64,000 bases of DNA from positions 115,858-179,857 of the forward strand of contig NZ_NESA01000008.1 in the NCBI RefSeq assembly GCF_002778315.1, in the 5' to 3' direction. Within the stretch, counting starts at the first letter, position 1. Each line of letters opens with the position of its first letter. The notes below the pieces were generated by a model. It saw nothing but the letters and a program-made list of their open reading frames with translations. It searched no databases and was not told the origin of the DNA. Both the position numbers and the translations under genes were made by a program. Source of the DNA: Limnohabitans sp. JirII-31 (GTDB taxonomy: Bacteria; Pseudomonadota; Gammaproteobacteria; Burkholderiales; Burkholderiaceae_C). This document shows, piece by piece, positions 63,858 to 64,000 of the stretch.

Positions 63858-64000
63858 TTAAGCAATGATCTTGGCAACCACACCGGCACCAACCGTCTTG
63901 CCACCTTCACGGATAGCAAAGCGCAAGCCCTCTTCCATCGCAATCGGGTGGATCAACTTCACCGTGATCGACACGTTGTCACCTGGCATCACCATCTCTT
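63858..64000 (-). CDS. tuf: Elongation factor Tu (3' end only)
   Basis: The last 47 codons of EF-Tu read on the minus strand and end [11 protein letters not shown] before a TAA stop (63858-63860). The segment [20 protein letters not shown] is the conserved third domain. The start is outside the window. It is followed 11 bp later by tRNA-Trp. Confidence 0.97.
   Translation of the reverse strand, partial: EMVMPGDNVSITVKLIHPIAMEEGLRFAIREGGKTVGAGVVAKIIA

Overview
The window comes from a betaproteobacterial chromosome, most likely Burkholderiales, family Comamonadaceae (Limnohabitans/Rhodoferax-like). The reasons are the gene orders corC-lnt-glyQ-glyS, tuf-tRNA-Trp-secE-nusG-rplKAJL-rpoBC and rsmB-DUF4390-NtrY-like kinase-response regulator, the rRNA operon layout, and the style of the housekeeping proteins. 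The genus is inferred and was not tested.

Layout. 1-5.5 kb (minus strand) holds glyS (cut by the window edge), glyQ, lnt, corC and a GNAT acetyltransferase. 5.7-8.3 kb (plus) holds an acyl-CoA synthetase overlapped by an MBL-fold hydrolase. 8.3-19.6 kb (minus) holds two complete rRNA operons (16S-tRNA-Ile-tRNA-Ala-23S-5S) in head-to-tail tandem. Their 5565-bp unit appears identical in both copies and is separated by only 75 bp of unique DNA. The identity ends inside the -35 hexamer, so the two operons share a -10 but differ in -35 and upstream sequence, and the upstream operon has an extra promoter. 19.7-32.6 kb is mostly housekeeping: uup, a histidine-phosphatase-like gene, a creatininase-family hydrolase, a DsbD/ScsB-type reductase, a CoA-binding protein, hemE, priA, an AEC permease and rep.

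32.7-46.1 kb is the accessory part and the most interesting. It encodes a gamma-resorcylate (2,6-dihydroxybenzoate) decarboxylase with all known metal and active-site positions conserved, a MarR regulator, a two-component flavin monooxygenase (oxygenase plus reductase, a plausible resorcinol hydroxylase), a LysR regulator and a TRAP transporter. Across a tRNA-Phe gene lies a minus-strand block: TetR regulator, second TRAP transporter, divergent type II dehydroquinase and a shikimate/quinate dehydrogenase with an NAD-type cofactor pocket. I read the first block as import and initial breakdown of a dihydroxybenzoate towards hydroxyquinol, and the second as import and breakdown of quinate/shikimate towards 3-dehydroshikimate. 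The ring-cleavage genes for the first route and the dehydroshikimate dehydratase for the second are absent here. Several palindromes in the promoter regions are candidate operators.

46.1-51.6 kb (minus) holds a response regulator lacking the AAA+ domain, its NtrY-like kinase, a DUF4390 protein, rsmB and a LemA-family protein. 51.6-64 kb (minus) is the RNA polymerase/ribosomal protein cluster rpoC, rpoB, rplL, rplJ (TTG start), rplA, rplK, nusG, secE, tRNA-Trp and the 3' end of tuf. I saw no insertion sequence, prophage or CRISPR array.
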